Of a DNA stretch of 32,476 bases, positions 1-8,502 are shown piece by piece (position 1 is the first letter of the stretch; the number at the start of each line of letters is the position of its first letter). A program made the position numbers and the translations under genes. The notes under the pieces are model-generated. The model worked only from the letters and a program-made list of their open reading frames with translations. It was not told where the DNA came from and ran no database searches. The DNA comes from Acidimicrobiia bacterium (GTDB lineage: Bacteria; Actinomycetota; Acidimicrobiia; Acidimicrobiales; AC-14), in the NCBI GenBank assembly GCA_023265025.1, contig JAHFUP010000061.1, forward strand, positions 1 through 32,476, in the 5' to 3' direction.

Positions 1-1
1 C

Positions 2-103
2 ATCCGGCCCGAGGTCGTGCTCGATGGCCGCCCTCTCGAACGGCCCGGGCGGCTCAGAACCGCGCATAAATGCGCCTCTGACGAGGATCGGAACAGGATC
101 TGA
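2..103 (+). CDS. possible C-terminal end of a gene entering from the left
   Basis: Frame 2 is open from the window edge to a TGA at 101-103 (33 codons) and mostly uses G or C in the third codon position. I recognise no family. The stretch includes a perfect inverted repeat, GCGCAT-AA-ATGCGC, at 62-75. Such a short open frame is weak evidence in G+C-rich DNA, so this could equally be non-coding. Confidence 0.22.
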   Translation: MRPEVVLDGRPLERPGRLRTAHKCASDEDRNRI

Positions 104-707
104 ACGGAATCAGGCCTGGGCAAGCAGCGGGCAGAAGAGGCGCTCTTCGGATCGCGAGACACGTGCCTCGGCCCGGCACGTTCGAAAAAGACTCCTTGTC
201 GATCGCCAACCCCTCTGTCTGCGCTAGATCAGTAGACGTACCCACCATCTAGTTGGCACCGCTGAGGTCGCAAGAATCGAATCCTGGGTGTCAGTCGCCA
301 ACGCGTCCCGCAGCTCGCCGCCTCCTCAGAGCTACCGGAACCCGCTGTCGTACTGAGCGCCGGGCGGATATGGGAGCGCCGAGTAATTGAAGCTTGGGCC
401 GTTGATAGACCGCATCGCGGCCAAGACCCGCTCGGAGGAATGTCGGGATCCAGGAGTCTTCTGCACGACCCCTGGGGCGTCCGGATGAACGACCACTAGA
501 AACAGGTGGCCCAGCCCGAGCCAATCGTGCTGGGGATCAGCTACCCAGACGTGCAAGCGGCGCTCGCGGAAGCCGTCGGCGAGCGCGAATCTCACTGTCG
601 CGGCATTCAGTTCGCATCACAGCTTGCACTTGAACGGTCCAATCTCCGCCGACAGGTCATCCGTTTTACGGAAGGGGGCACTCCGGAAGCAGAGGTGAGC
701 TGGGCGC
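104..707. other. stretch with no supported gene
   Basis: I see no reading frame here with recognisable protein content. A GTG-initiated plus-strand frame at 506-757 and an overlapping minus-strand frame at 332-595 are both open, but neither resembles a family I know and at most one could be real. The base composition is visibly less G+C-rich than the core genes to the right, which fits decayed or acquired DNA. No tRNA, repeat array or terminator was found. Confidence 0.4.
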
Positions 708-983
708 GTGAGCACTGTCGCCTTGCACTCCAGCGGAATCGAATCCGCCTGGGCTAGATCCGGCAAACGCCGACCGTGGACATCGGCATTTCTCAAGGAC
801 GATGATGACAAGGCGCTCCGGGTCGGACGCCTGCCCGTCCAATACTTCGTCGACCGAGATGGATTCCCCATGCGAACGAGTGACGGATGTTACGTAGATA
901 TGTTGCTCGATGAACACGGCCAGCTAGTGCTCGACGAAACCGGGACGGCCGTCCTCATCCCGATCGAGCCACCTTCGGCCTGA
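708..983 (+). CDS. hypothetical protein (91 aa), weak
   Basis: An open frame from GTG at 708. The second half (about residues 38-91) reads like real protein: alternating hydrophobic and polar residues around FVDRDGFPMRTSDGCYVDML and LVLDETGTAVLIPIEPPS, suggesting short beta strands. The first 35 residues look less natural, so the true start may lie further in, or the gene may be a remnant. I do not recognise the family. Its 3' end overlaps the minus-strand candidate ending at 924, so at least one of the two is probably spurious. Confidence 0.3.
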   Translation: MSTVALHSSGIESAWARSGKRRPWTSAFLKDDDDKALRVGRLPVQYFVDRDGFPMRTSDGCYVDMLLDEHGQLVLDETGTAVLIPIEPPSA

Positions 984-1418
984 CAGCAGCCATTGCGCCT
1001 GAGTATGGGAACCAGACGCAGTTACTACCGTCGCGTTGGTAATTGATGCCAGTGCCACAGGGTCCGTCCAGTTCTGGCCGTCGTTAGCCCAACCGCCTAA
1101 ATCTGGCCGGTAGGCGCATACAAGCCAAATACACGCATCGGGGTCGTACCAGAGCCAGTCGTTCCTGGTCTCGTCGCAAGCCGGGTAGCCCGCTGCCTGC
1201 GCAGCGGAGAGACCGCCTTCGCGAGTGGAGCGTGAAAGTGCAGTACCGTAATCCCCTTGAGTTGGGAAGCCGATACCGACCGAGTACGATAGGGCGAAGG
1301 CGATGATTCGCCAGCCGTGAGGGCCGGCGCTTTCGGGGTTCAATGTACTCCCGTTCCGCCATGTTGCCCTCCGCTCGTTCATGCGGTCCAGTGAAGCCGC
1401 AGTCGACGCGGTGGCCAT
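924..1418 (-). CDS. hypothetical protein (about 152-164 aa), weak
   Basis: A minus-strand open frame rich in Trp, Tyr and Asn, which is unusual for chance translation of G+C-rich DNA. Residues from about 36 to 150 look protein-like (IIAFALSYSVGIGFPTQGD, then a Trp-rich segment DWLWYDPDACIWLV). Two starts are possible, ATG at 1418 or ATG at 1382; the second begins right at the edge of the Tn3 relic on the other strand and is preferred because it removes the overlap. I know no matching family and see no signal peptide. It may be passenger DNA of the decayed transposon. Confidence 0.33.
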   Translation of the reverse strand: MATASTAASLDRMNERRATWRNGSTLNPESAGPHGWRIIAFALSYSVGIGFPTQGDYGTALSRSTREGGLSAAQAAGYPACDETRNDWLWYDPDACIWLVCAYRPDLGGWANDGQNWTDPVALASITNATVVTASGSHTQAQWLLSGRRWLDRDEDGRPGFVEH

Positions 1419-2666
1419 GGAGTCGACGGCGCCGGCACAACCGGTCGTCGACGCCTACCGCGCCCTCGGGACGTGGCTGGCCGAGCGCCCGCGCACCACC
1501 CGTCTGCCCGACACCGAGGTGCCGATGGGGTGGTCAACGCCTCCTTGGAGCCCCACGTTCGGGACCGGGAGACCGGCACGGTCGATCGGGCCGCGTACGC
1601 CTGCTGCGTGCTGGACCGCATCCGAGTCGGGCTCCGCCGGCGCGACGTGTACGCCCCGGGCAGTGTCCGGTGGGGCGACCCCCGGGCTGAGCTGCTCTCG
1701 CCAAAGTCGCGGGAGCAACGCCGGGAGCGGGCGTGTGAGGACCTGGCGCTGGACACCGACCCGGCCAGGGTTGTGGCCAACTTGGCCCAGACCCTCGACT
1801 CGGCGTGACGGCGGACTGCCGACGGGATGCCGAACAATCCGGACCTCCGCATCGAGCACCGTGACGGGGCTGGCCGGATCGTCGTCACCCCTCTCGACGC
1901 AGTAATGGAGCCGGCGTCGCTGGTCGAGCTGCGAGGGATGGTCGAGGCGCTGCCGCCCGAGGTCGAGATCGCCGACCTCCCCTTGGAGGTGCACGGCTGG
2001 ACCGGCTTCCTCGACGAGTACACCCACATCAGCGGCGCTCCGTCACGAGCCGCCGGGCTGGTGGAGTCGCTGTCGGGCCTGCTCGTCTCCGAGGCCTGCA
2101 ACGTCGGCCTCACGCCGGTCGTCGACGAGGGCTGCCCCCCACTCACCCGAGACCGGCTGAACTGGACGGCGCACAACTACTTCCGCTCAGCCACCCACTC
2201 CGCGGCCAGCGGTCGCCTCCTCGACTACCACGCCGACCTGGACTTGGCCCGCGACGCCTGGGGCGGCGGGAGATGGCGTCGGCCGACGGGATGCGCTTCG
2301 TAATCCCAGTTGCAACGATCCACCGCCGGGCCATCCACCGCATCCTGGCTCGCGGCGAGAGCCGCAACAGCCTGGCCCGGGACACCTTCCATGGAGGGCG
2401 GGGGCCAGCTGCGCCAGCACTACCAGGCTGGCCAGGAGAACCAGCTGGGCGCTCTTGGGCTCATGGTCAACGTCATCGTGCTGTGGCAGACCGTGTACAT
2501 CCAGGCCTCCCTCGGCCACCTTGCCGCCACAGCGCACAAGATCGATCCGGCGGACGTGGCCCGGCTCTCCCCGCTCGGACACCCGACCATAAACCTCAAT
2601 GGCCGCTACCGGACGACGGGCCGGGCACCCAGGGGCGGGCTGCGCCCCCTCCGGAGGGCCGGGTGA
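1381..2666 (+). pseudogene. tnpA: Tn3-family transposase TnpA, decayed remnant
   Basis: Pieces of a Tn3-type transposase occur in order but in different frames. Frame 1 (1381 to about 1535) gives a weak upstream part. Frame 3 (about 1535-2265) carries VDRAAYACCVLDRI, RWGDPRAELLS, LEVHGWTGFLDEYTHIS, SEACNVGLTPVV and LARDAWGGG. Frame 2 (about 2268-2400) carries SADGMRFVIPVATIH and then directly ARGESRNSLARDTFHGG. Frame 3 again (about 2400-2666) carries QLRQHYQAGQENQLGALGL and ADVARLSPLGHPTINL. Lesions are a TGA at 1806-1808 where the family has Trp (LDSA-stop-RRTADG), at least three frameshifts, and loss near 2325 of the roughly 300-residue segment that normally joins the first DGMRFVVP region to the RGESRHALAR region, which contains most of the DDE core. 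The family assignment is firm; the exact 5' limit is not. I see no terminal inverted repeats or resolvase. Confidence 0.88.
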
Positions 2667-2769
2667 GCGGAATGGCCGAGCCTCTCGACACCGAGGGTGT
2701 GGACGGGGGCGAGGTCGCCGAGGCCGCCACGCCGTCCGGTAGCTGCAGCGCCTCCGGGCGGCCGCCCGT

Positions 2770-2997
2770 ATGACCGTCGAAGATGTGGCCGAGCGGGCGG
2801 GGGTCGATGTTGAGTGGCTTCGACGGCTGGAGGCCGGCGAGGGCACCCATGACGTGCTCTACAGCCAATGGACGGCCCTGGTGCGGGCGACCCAGCCGCC
2901 TCGGCCCGAGTGGCGGGACGACGGCTACGATCACGACCTGAGCCTGCCGCCCGACGGCCACCGAGAGCCGACGACCGACAGCGGTCGGCGCTACTGA
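2770..2997 (+). CDS. small helix-turn-helix protein (75 aa)
   Basis: The N-terminus VEDVAERAGVDVEWLRRLEA is a helix-turn-helix of the XRE/Cro kind: an alpha helix, a turn at AGV, and a recognition helix. The C-terminal half is Asp- and Pro-rich and probably disordered. At 75 residues it is short for a full XRE domain, which usually has one more helix before this motif. The frame is closed by TAG at 2740-2742, so either the ATG at 2770 is the true start or the gene has lost its 5' end. It sits just upstream of a decayed nucleotidyltransferase, so it may have been the DNA-binding partner in a toxin-antitoxin-like pair (inference). Confidence 0.5.
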   Translation: MTVEDVAERAGVDVEWLRRLEAGEGTHDVLYSQWTALVRATQPPRPEWRDDGYDHDLSLPPDGHREPTTDSGRRY

Positions 2998-3043
2998 GCC
3001 CGGGTGGCGGCGGTGGCCGCCGAGATCGAGGAGCACTCCGGCC

Positions 3044-3480
3044 GTGGTCGATCCGGCTGACCCCGATGCCAGCTCGAGGAGCTGTGCCGGGTTCTCAACT
3101 ACTTCGGCGTGGGCTACGTCGTCTTCGGCAGTCACGTGGCCCGGCTCAACGGCGTGCCCGTGGAGACCGTCGACGTCGACGTCGTGCCGGCCCGGATGGT
3201 CGCGAACCTCATCCGCCTCGCCGAGGCTCTCGACCTGCTGCGGCCCCCGGTGGCGGGTCGAAAGCATCCCCGAGGGCATGAAGATCGACGGCGGCCTCGA
3301 AGCCCGCCACTTCCTGGGCGACTCGGCGGCCATCGGCCTGGTCACCCGCCTGGGCCGGGTCGACGTCGTGCTGGAGCCCAGGGGCTTCGAGGGCCGGCTA
3401 CACCGCGCTCATCGCCGGGTCGACGAGGTTGAGACGAGCAGCCGGGATGGACCTGATGGTTTGTCGGCAAGGGCGCAGTC
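3044..3480 (+). pseudogene. nucleotidyltransferase (DUF6036/AbiEii-like), frameshifted
   Basis: The translation follows a small minimal-nucleotidyltransferase fold across three frames. Frame 2 gives the start (GTG at 3044, VVDPADPDA). Frame 1 then gives LEELCRVLNYFGVGYVVFGS, a short run to VETVDVDVVPAR, and MVANLIRLAEALDLL. The G-S motif and the later D-x-D acid pair (DVD) match the catalytic core of this superfamily. Frame 2 resumes near 3250 with PEGMKIDGGLEARHFLGD and AIGLVTRLGRVDVVLEPRGF, and frame 3 from 3396 with GYTALIAGSTRLR. At least three indels are needed, so it is a pseudogene unless the sequence has errors. Such proteins often pair with a small DNA-binding partner, like the HTH gene upstream. 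The 3' limit is uncertain. Confidence 0.68.
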
Positions 3481-3744
3481 GAGACCGGGGCGAGCAAGGG
3501 GATCGGAGCTCTACGGCGGGCCGGGGAGCCCTCCACCGTGCTCGAGACGTCAGGGGACGACGAAGGACCGGCGGCCCACACGAGCCCAGGTGGTCAGGAA
3601 ATCCCGGCCGTGACGCGCGTCCTCTAGCCGTCTACCCCCGGAATCTCCAGAAACAGTCAAGAGACGGACATATTGCGCCGACAGGTAGGACATGCGGCGC
3701 CTCGGCGGAGCCTCCACGGGCGTTATGGGTCGGAGCGACCGGCG

Positions 3745-6700
3745 ATGGTGAAGACCGGCGCCTTGGTCCTCCCCGCGGGCGGCACCCTGCCGGTGGACGT
3801 CTGGCGGGCGCGACATCGCGGGATCGTGAGCCTGCTGTGGTGTCACGTTCCGGCCCTTTTTCTCTTCGCGGTGGTCCGCGGCAACAGCTGGTGGCACGGG
3901 CTCTTCGAAGTCGCTGGCATCGCCGTGCTGGCCACGCTGGCCGGCAGCGGCAGGATCTCTCGCCGGCAGAGCACCGTCTTCGCCTCCCTCGGCCTCATGC
4001 TGTCCTCCGCCGTCCTCGTCCACCTGTCCGGTGGGGTCATCGAGGCCCACTTCCACTTTTTCGTCATGGTCGGCGTCGTCGTCCTCTACCAGGACTGGGT
4101 CCCGTTCCTGATCGCCATCGCCTTCGTCGTCCTCCACCACGGGGTCATGGGGGTGCTCTCCCCCCACGACGTATACAACCACAAGGACGCGTGGGAGCAC
4201 CCCTGGACGTGGGCCGGCATCCACGGGGTCTCGATCCTGGCCATGAGCGTGGCGGGCATCGCCAACTGGAAGCTCAACGAACGATCGCAGTCCCAGCTCT
4301 CCTCCCTGGCCGCCATCGTCGAATCCTCCAGCGACGCCATCTACAGCTGGAGCATCGACGGCACCATTAACAGCTGGAACGTCGGGGCCGTCGAGCTCTA
4401 CGGCTACACCAGGGAAGAGGTCATCGGTCGGCCCTTCAGCGTCCTCATCCCGCCGGATCGGGCCGAGGAGTCGACGAGCCAGCTCGACCAGGTGCGCCGC
4501 GGCGCTCGAGCCGAAGCCTTCGACACAGAGCGGGTGCGTAAGGACGGCGGCCGGGTTCAGGTCTCGGTGACGGTCTCCCCCGTCCGCAGCCCGGGTGGTG
4601 AGGTCATCGGCGGGGCCACCATCGCCCACGACGTCACCGAGCGGCGCGGGATCGAGGAGGCCCTGCGGGCCGGCGAGGAGCGGACCCGCCGGATCATCGA
4701 CACGGCCCGGGCCGCCTTCGTGGGCATGGACAGCGCCGGACTGATCACCGACTGGAACCAGACCGCCGAGGCGACGTTCGGGTGGTCGGCCGATGAGGTC
4801 CTCGGGCGCCCGCTGGCCGAGACCATCGTCCCGGCCCGGTACCGGATCGGCGAGAGCACCGCTCACCCGTATCTGCTCACAGCGGAGGCTCCGGTGCTCG
4901 ACGGGCGGGTCGAGATCAGCGGTTTGCATCGCGACGGGCACGAGTTCCCGATCGAGGTGGCGATGTGGCCGGTGGGCACCGGTACCACGCAGCACTTCAG
5001 CGCCTTCATCCAGGACATCAGCGAGCGCAAGCGGGACGAGGAGGCGCAGCAGCGCACGCTCTCCCTGCTGGGCGCCACCCTCGAGTCCACCGCCAACGGG
5101 ATCCTCGTGGTCGACAGCAACGGGGGGATCTCGAGCTTCAACGGCCGGTTCGCCGAGATGTGGCAAATTCCCGAGTCGATCCTGGAGGCCCGCGACGACG
5201 GCGCCGCCCTGGGCTTCGTGATCGGTCAGCTCCAGGATCCTGACGCCTTCATCGCCAAGGTCAACGAGCTCTACGGGCAGCCCGACGCCGAGAGCCACGA
5301 CATCCTGCACTTCAAGGACGGCAGGGAGTTCGAACGGTCGTCGAAGCCACTGCGGGTGGGCGGGGCGGTCGCCGGCCGTGTGTGGAGCTTCCACGACGTG
5401 ACCGAGCGCAAGCGCCTCGAAGCGGAGCTGGCCGAGGCCCGGGACAAGGCCGTCGAGTCGTCGCGGCTCAAGTCGGAGTTCCTGGCCACCATGAGCCACG
5501 AGATCCGCACGCCGATGAACGGTGTCATCGGTTTGACCGGGCTGTTGCTCGGGACCGGGCTGACCAAGACCCAGCTCCAATACGCCGACGGGGTGCGGGC
5601 CTCGGGCGAGGCCCTCCTCGGCATCATCAACGACATCCTCGACTTCTCGAAGATCGAGGCCGGCAAGCTGGAGCTGGAGGTGGTGGACTTCGACCTGGCC
5701 GAGGCCATAGTCGAGGTGGCCAACCTGGTGGCCGAGCCGGCCCGGGCCAAGGGGCTCGAGCTGGTGGCCGTCTGCCTCCCCGACCTGCCCACCATGGTGC
5801 GGGGCGACGTCGGCCGGCTGCGCCAGATCCTGCTCAACCTCGTGTCGAACGCGGTCAAGTTCACCCCGGTGGGCGAGGTGGTGCTGCGGGCCAGCCTGGC
5901 CGCCCCACTGGACCCGGGGCCGGTGATGGTCCGCCTCGAGGTGGCGGACTCCGGCATCGGTATCGCCCCCGAGACGGCCGACCGGCTCTTCGAGCCCTTC
6001 TCACAGGCCGACGCGTCGACCACCCGCCGCTACGGCGGGACCGGCCTCGGCCTGGCCATCTGCCGCCGGTTGGCCGAGGCCATGGGCGGCACCATCGGCC
6101 TCGAAAGCCGGCTCGGCGAAGGGAGCACGTTTTGGCTCAACGTGCCGCTGGCCCGGGCCATCGATCCGATACGGTCGCCGGAGCTGCGGGAGCACCCCCT
6201 CGAGGGCCTGCGGGTGCTGGTCGTCGACGACAACCAGACCAACCGCCTGGTGCTGGCGACCCAGCTCCTGGCCTGGAGCATCGCCGCCGACCTGGCGCCC
6301 GACGCCTACATCGGCCTCGAGTACCTCGCGGAGGCGGCCACGTCGTCCCACCCCTACGACCTGGCCATCGTGGACATGAGCATGCCGGGCATGGACGGTC
6401 TCGAGCTCGGGCGCATCGTCAAGTCCGACCCGGCCCTGGCGTCGCTCCGCCTGGTGCTGCTGAGTTCCGTCAACGTCGAGGCGGAGGAGGCGGCCGGCGC
6501 CGGCTACTCGGTGCGCCTGACCAAGCCGGCCCGGCCCTCCCAGCTCTACGACGCCCTGGTCCGGGCCGTCGGGCCGCGCGAGGAGGCGCCACCGGGCGTG
6601 CGCGTGTCACCGGCCAACGTCGCCCTCTCCGACACTCGGCTGCTTATCGTGGAGGACAACGCCATCAACCAAGTGGTGGCCAAGGGCCTGGTGGCAAAGC

Positions 6701-7401
6701 TGGGCTACCGGTGCGACGTGGCCGGCAACGGCCTGGAGGCGCTGGCCGCCCTGGAGCGCCAGCACTACGACGCCGTGCTCATGGACTGCCAGATGCCGGA
6801 GATGGACGGCCTCGAGGCCACGGTGGAGATTCGTCGGCGGGAGGCGGGGACGTCGGGCATCCCGATCATCGCCATGACGGCCGGCGCGCTGGTCGAGGAT
6901 CGCGACAAGTGCCTGGCCGCCGGCATGGACGACTACATCGCCAAACCGGTGACGGGCACGGAGCTCGACCGGATCCTGCGGCGCTGGCTCTCCACCCCCG
7001 GGGTCAACGGCACCGCGACAGAGGCGCCGTCCGCGGCGGACGACCACGGCGGCGGCGAACAGGCGCCGATCGAGCCCGCCCGGCTGGAGGAGCTCGGGGA
7101 GCTCGACCCCGACGGATCGGCGGGGCTGGTGGCGTCGCTGTTCACGGACTTCCTTGCCCAGGCCGCCGGCGACCTCGCCTCGCTGGCGTCCGCCATCGAG
7201 ACCGGTGACGGCACGGCCCTGGGGCGGGCGGCCCACGGTCTCCACGACGCCGCCGGCAAAGTGGGTGCGACGGACGTGGCCCGCGTTTGCATCGAGCTGG
7301 AGGTGGCGGCGCGGTCTTCCCGCCTCGAGGATGCTCCTGGGCTTTTCCGCCGATTGGAGCGGAAGCTGGCCCAGGTGCGACAGGGCGTCGCCGGCACCTG
7401 A
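3745..7401 (+). CDS. membrane hybrid histidine kinase, PAS x3-HisKA-HATPase-REC x2-Hpt
   Basis: A 1218-residue multistep phosphorelay kinase. Residues about 28-174 are hydrophobic membrane helices with HLSGGVIEAHFHFFVMVGVV and LYQDWVPFLIAIAFVVLHHG, a MASE-like integral sensor. PAS domains follow at about 186-300, 312-430 and 439-558. HisKA has the phospho-acceptor His585 in MSHEIRTPMNG, and HATPase_c spans about 682-806 (NLVSNAVKFTP, ADSGIGI, GGTGLGLAI). REC1 has Asp877 (IVDMSMPGMDG) and REC2 Asp1014 (LMDCQMPEMDG). A C-terminal Hpt has His1164 in AHGLHDAAGKVGA; the usual H-x-LKG is here H-x-LHD. ATG 3745 is chosen over the in-frame TTG at 3673 because a GGAG lies about 11 bases upstream and the extra 24 residues look unnatural. 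No response regulator or partner gene is adjacent, so the output is unknown; this is an orphan kinase flanked by mobile debris. Confidence 0.93.
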   Translation: MVKTGALVLPAGGTLPVDVWRARHRGIVSLLWCHVPALFLFAVVRGNSWWHGLFEVAGIAVLATLAGSGRISRRQSTVFASLGLMLSSAVLVHLSGGVIEAHFHFFVMVGVVVLYQDWVPFLIAIAFVVLHHGVMGVLSPHDVYNHKDAWEHPWTWAGIHGVSILAMSVAGIANWKLNERSQSQLSSLAAIVESSSDAIYSWSIDGTINSWNVGAVELYGYTREEVIGRPFSVLIPPDRAEESTSQLDQVRRGARAEAFDTERVRKDGGRVQVSVTVSPVRSPGGEVIGGATIAHDVTERRGIEEALRAGEERTRRIIDTARAAFVGMDSAGLITDWNQTAEATFGWSADEVLGRPLAETIVPARYRIGESTAHPYLLTAEAPVLDGRVEISGLHRDGHEFPIEVAMWPVGTGTTQHFSAFIQDISERKRDEEAQQRTLSLLGATLESTANGILVVDSNGGISSFNGRFAEMWQIPESILEARDDGAALGFVIGQLQDPDAFIAKVNELYGQPDAESHDILHFKDGREFERSSKPLRVGGAVAGRVWSFHDVTERKRLEAELAEARDKAVESSRLKSEFLATMSHEIRTPMNGVIGLTGLLLGTGLTKTQLQYADGVRASGEALLGIINDILDFSKIEAGKLELEVVDFDLAEAIVEVANLVAEPARAKGLELVAVCLPDLPTMVRGDVGRLRQILLNLVSNAVKFTPVGEVVLRASLAAPLDPGPVMVRLEVADSGIGIAPETADRLFEPFSQADASTTRRYGGTGLGLAICRRLAEAMGGTIGLESRLGEGSTFWLNVPLARAIDPIRSPELREHPLEGLRVLVVDDNQTNRLVLATQLLAWSIAADLAPDAYIGLEYLAEAATSSHPYDLAIVDMSMPGMDGLELGRIVKSDPALASLRLVLLSSVNVEAEEAAGAGYSVRLTKPARPSQLYDALVRAVGPREEAPPGVRVSPANVALSDTRLLIVEDNAINQVVAKGLVAKLGYRCDVAGNGLEALAALERQHYDAVLMDCQMPEMDGLEATVEIRRREAGTSGIPIIAMTAGALVEDRDKCLAAGMDDYIAKPVTGTELDRILRRWLSTPGVNGTATEAPSAADDHGGGEQAPIEPARLEELGELDPDGSAGLVASLFTDFLAQAAGDLASLASAIETGDGTALGRAAHGLHDAAGKVGATDVARVCIELEVAARSSRLEDAPGLFRRLERKLAQVRQGVAGT

Positions 7402-7491
7402 TCAGGCTCACCGAAGCTCCCGCTCACCGTCATACCGAACCCCCCAGCCGAGCTGGCCGGCCGGCCTTCCCGAATAGCGACGCTCGAGAAG

Positions 7492-7823
7492 GTGGCGGCG
7501 CGAACGCGCACCCGACTGGCCGGCGCGGTGCCCGACGGCTCGACGCGTGTCGTATCTCTGCATGATCCGGACGCCCGGCCCATCGCCAAAGGACGTCTCG
7601 GCCGCCCCGCGGAGTTCGGCTTCAAAGCTCAGGTTGTGGACAACGCCGGCGGCGCCGTGCTCGATCACCACGTCGTGCGTGGCATTCGCCCGACGCTCCG
7701 ATGCTGGTGCCGGCCATCGCCCGCATCGCCGCCCGCTTCGGCCGGGTGCCGACGGCGGTCACCGCCGATCGCGGCTACGGCGGGGCCGCCGTCGACGTCG
7801 CCCTGGATCTGGGTTGCCGCTGA
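7492..7823 (+). pseudogene. DDE transposase fragment (IS5/IS1182/ISNCY-like)
   Basis: Frame 1 gives STRVVSLHDPDARPIAKGR, then LGRPAEFGFKAQVVDN and GGAVLDHHVV, the segment around the first catalytic region of this kind of DDE transposase. Near 7690 the reading changes to frame 3, where 7701-7823 gives MLVPAIARIAARFGRVPTA and VTADRGYG, the second DDE region (conserved Asp, then RGYG). The frame then stops. The N-terminal DNA-binding part and the C-terminal Glu region are missing, so this is an internal piece with one frameshift. The broad DDE assignment is good; the exact IS family is not certain. I could not find inverted repeats that bound the element. Confidence 0.75.
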
Positions 7824-7900
7824 CTTCGGGCGACAGGGTCCGCCTGGTTTCAGACCACAGGTGAGCGGGTCTGCCGGGCCTACAGGAAGGCCCAACGACC

Positions 7901-8215
7901 TTGTCAACACCGCGTCGAGCGAAGCGGTTTCTCACAGCAGAGCAGAAGTACGACTTGTGGCAGCGGATGCTCACGGGCAGATCACCACCGTGGCGGCCGC
8001 GGCCGAAGCGGGCGTGGACCGCTCGACGGTGATGGCTCTGCGCAAGACGGCCCGGACGGAGCGATCACCGCCTGCAGGCGTCCCGGCCGGGTCGGCCCAA
8101 GGCGGACCGGGCCGAGGCGTCCGAGCTCGCCGGCCTTCGGGCCGAGGTGGTCCGGCTGTCGACAACGATCGTGGAGCAGACAGTCGAGTTGGCGGCCCTG
8201 CGGGGAAAGCGACTC
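7901..8215 (+). pseudogene. IS3-type orfA / helix-turn-helix transposase protein, frameshifted
   Basis: Starting at TTG 7901, frame 2 reads MSTPRRAKRFLTAEQKYDLW and QRMLTG. Frame 1 continues from 7978 with QITTVAAAAEAGVDRSTVMA, a helix-turn-helix, and LRKTAR. Frame 2 resumes near 8068 with LQASRPGRPKADRAEASELA, then GLRAEVVRLSTTIVEQTVEL and AALRGK, the coiled-coil-like tail typical of these 90-110-residue transposase partner proteins. Two or more indels disable it. The last residues run straight into the PIN toxin remnant without a stop, which marks an insertion or deletion junction near 8215. No orfB catalytic subunit remains. Confidence 0.65.
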
Positions 8216-8485
8216 GGCGTGCTTCTCGCCTCCGCCGAGCACCGCGGCGCGCGTCAGAGCTTCCTCGATGACGTCCTACAGGTGATCCCTATCCTCGACT
8301 ATGACCGCAACGTCGCGGACGTGCATGCCGAACTGCTCGCTCATGTCCGGCGCCAGGGAAGGCCCCGGGGAGCGCACGATCTGATCATCGCCGCCACCGC
8401 GAGGGCGGTGTCACGAGTTGTCGTGAGCGCTGACCAGTCCGCTTTCGTCGACCTTCACGGTGTGCAGGTCCAGCCTCGTCGGTGA
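8216..8485 (+). pseudogene. VapC-type PIN toxin, C-terminal half only
   Basis: The frame-2 segment GVLLASAEHR, then FLDDVLQVIPILDYDRNVAD and VHAELLAHVRRQGRPRGAHD, and LIIAATARA, VVVSADQSAF, is the C-terminal half of a PIN-domain RNase toxin, including the conserved Asp of GAHDLIIAATA. The N-terminal strand with the first catalytic Asp (usually I/V-x-D-T/S) is missing, and the frame is now joined to the orfA relic upstream (open from GTG 8147 to 8485). No VapB antitoxin precedes it. It is almost certainly non-functional as a nuclease because one catalytic face is gone. Confidence 0.75.
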
Positions 8486-8502
8486 AGGCGAGGTGGTCGA
8501 CC

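Noticed and set aside
268-292. GAATCGAATCCTGG, resembling a tRNA T-arm
   Set aside because: The T-loop needs TTCRANY flanked by a 5-base stem; here the stem does not pair and no anticodon arm or acceptor stem is found on either strand.
787-827. DDDDK (enterokinase-site/FLAG-like) sequence in the 708-983 frame, hinting at vector contamination
   Set aside because: The flanking bases resemble no tag or vector sequence I know; GATGATGACAAG-type runs can arise by chance in an Asp-rich stretch.
3550-5580. Minus-strand open frame of 676 codons opposite the kinase gene
   Set aside because: Asp/Gly/Val/Leu-heavy translation without domains, wholly antisense to clear PAS and membrane regions; a by-product of G+C-rich codon bias.
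5382-7208. Plus-strand frame of 608 codons inside the kinase gene
   Set aside because: Arg/Gly/Pro-rich with no domain; it is the kinase read in another frame.
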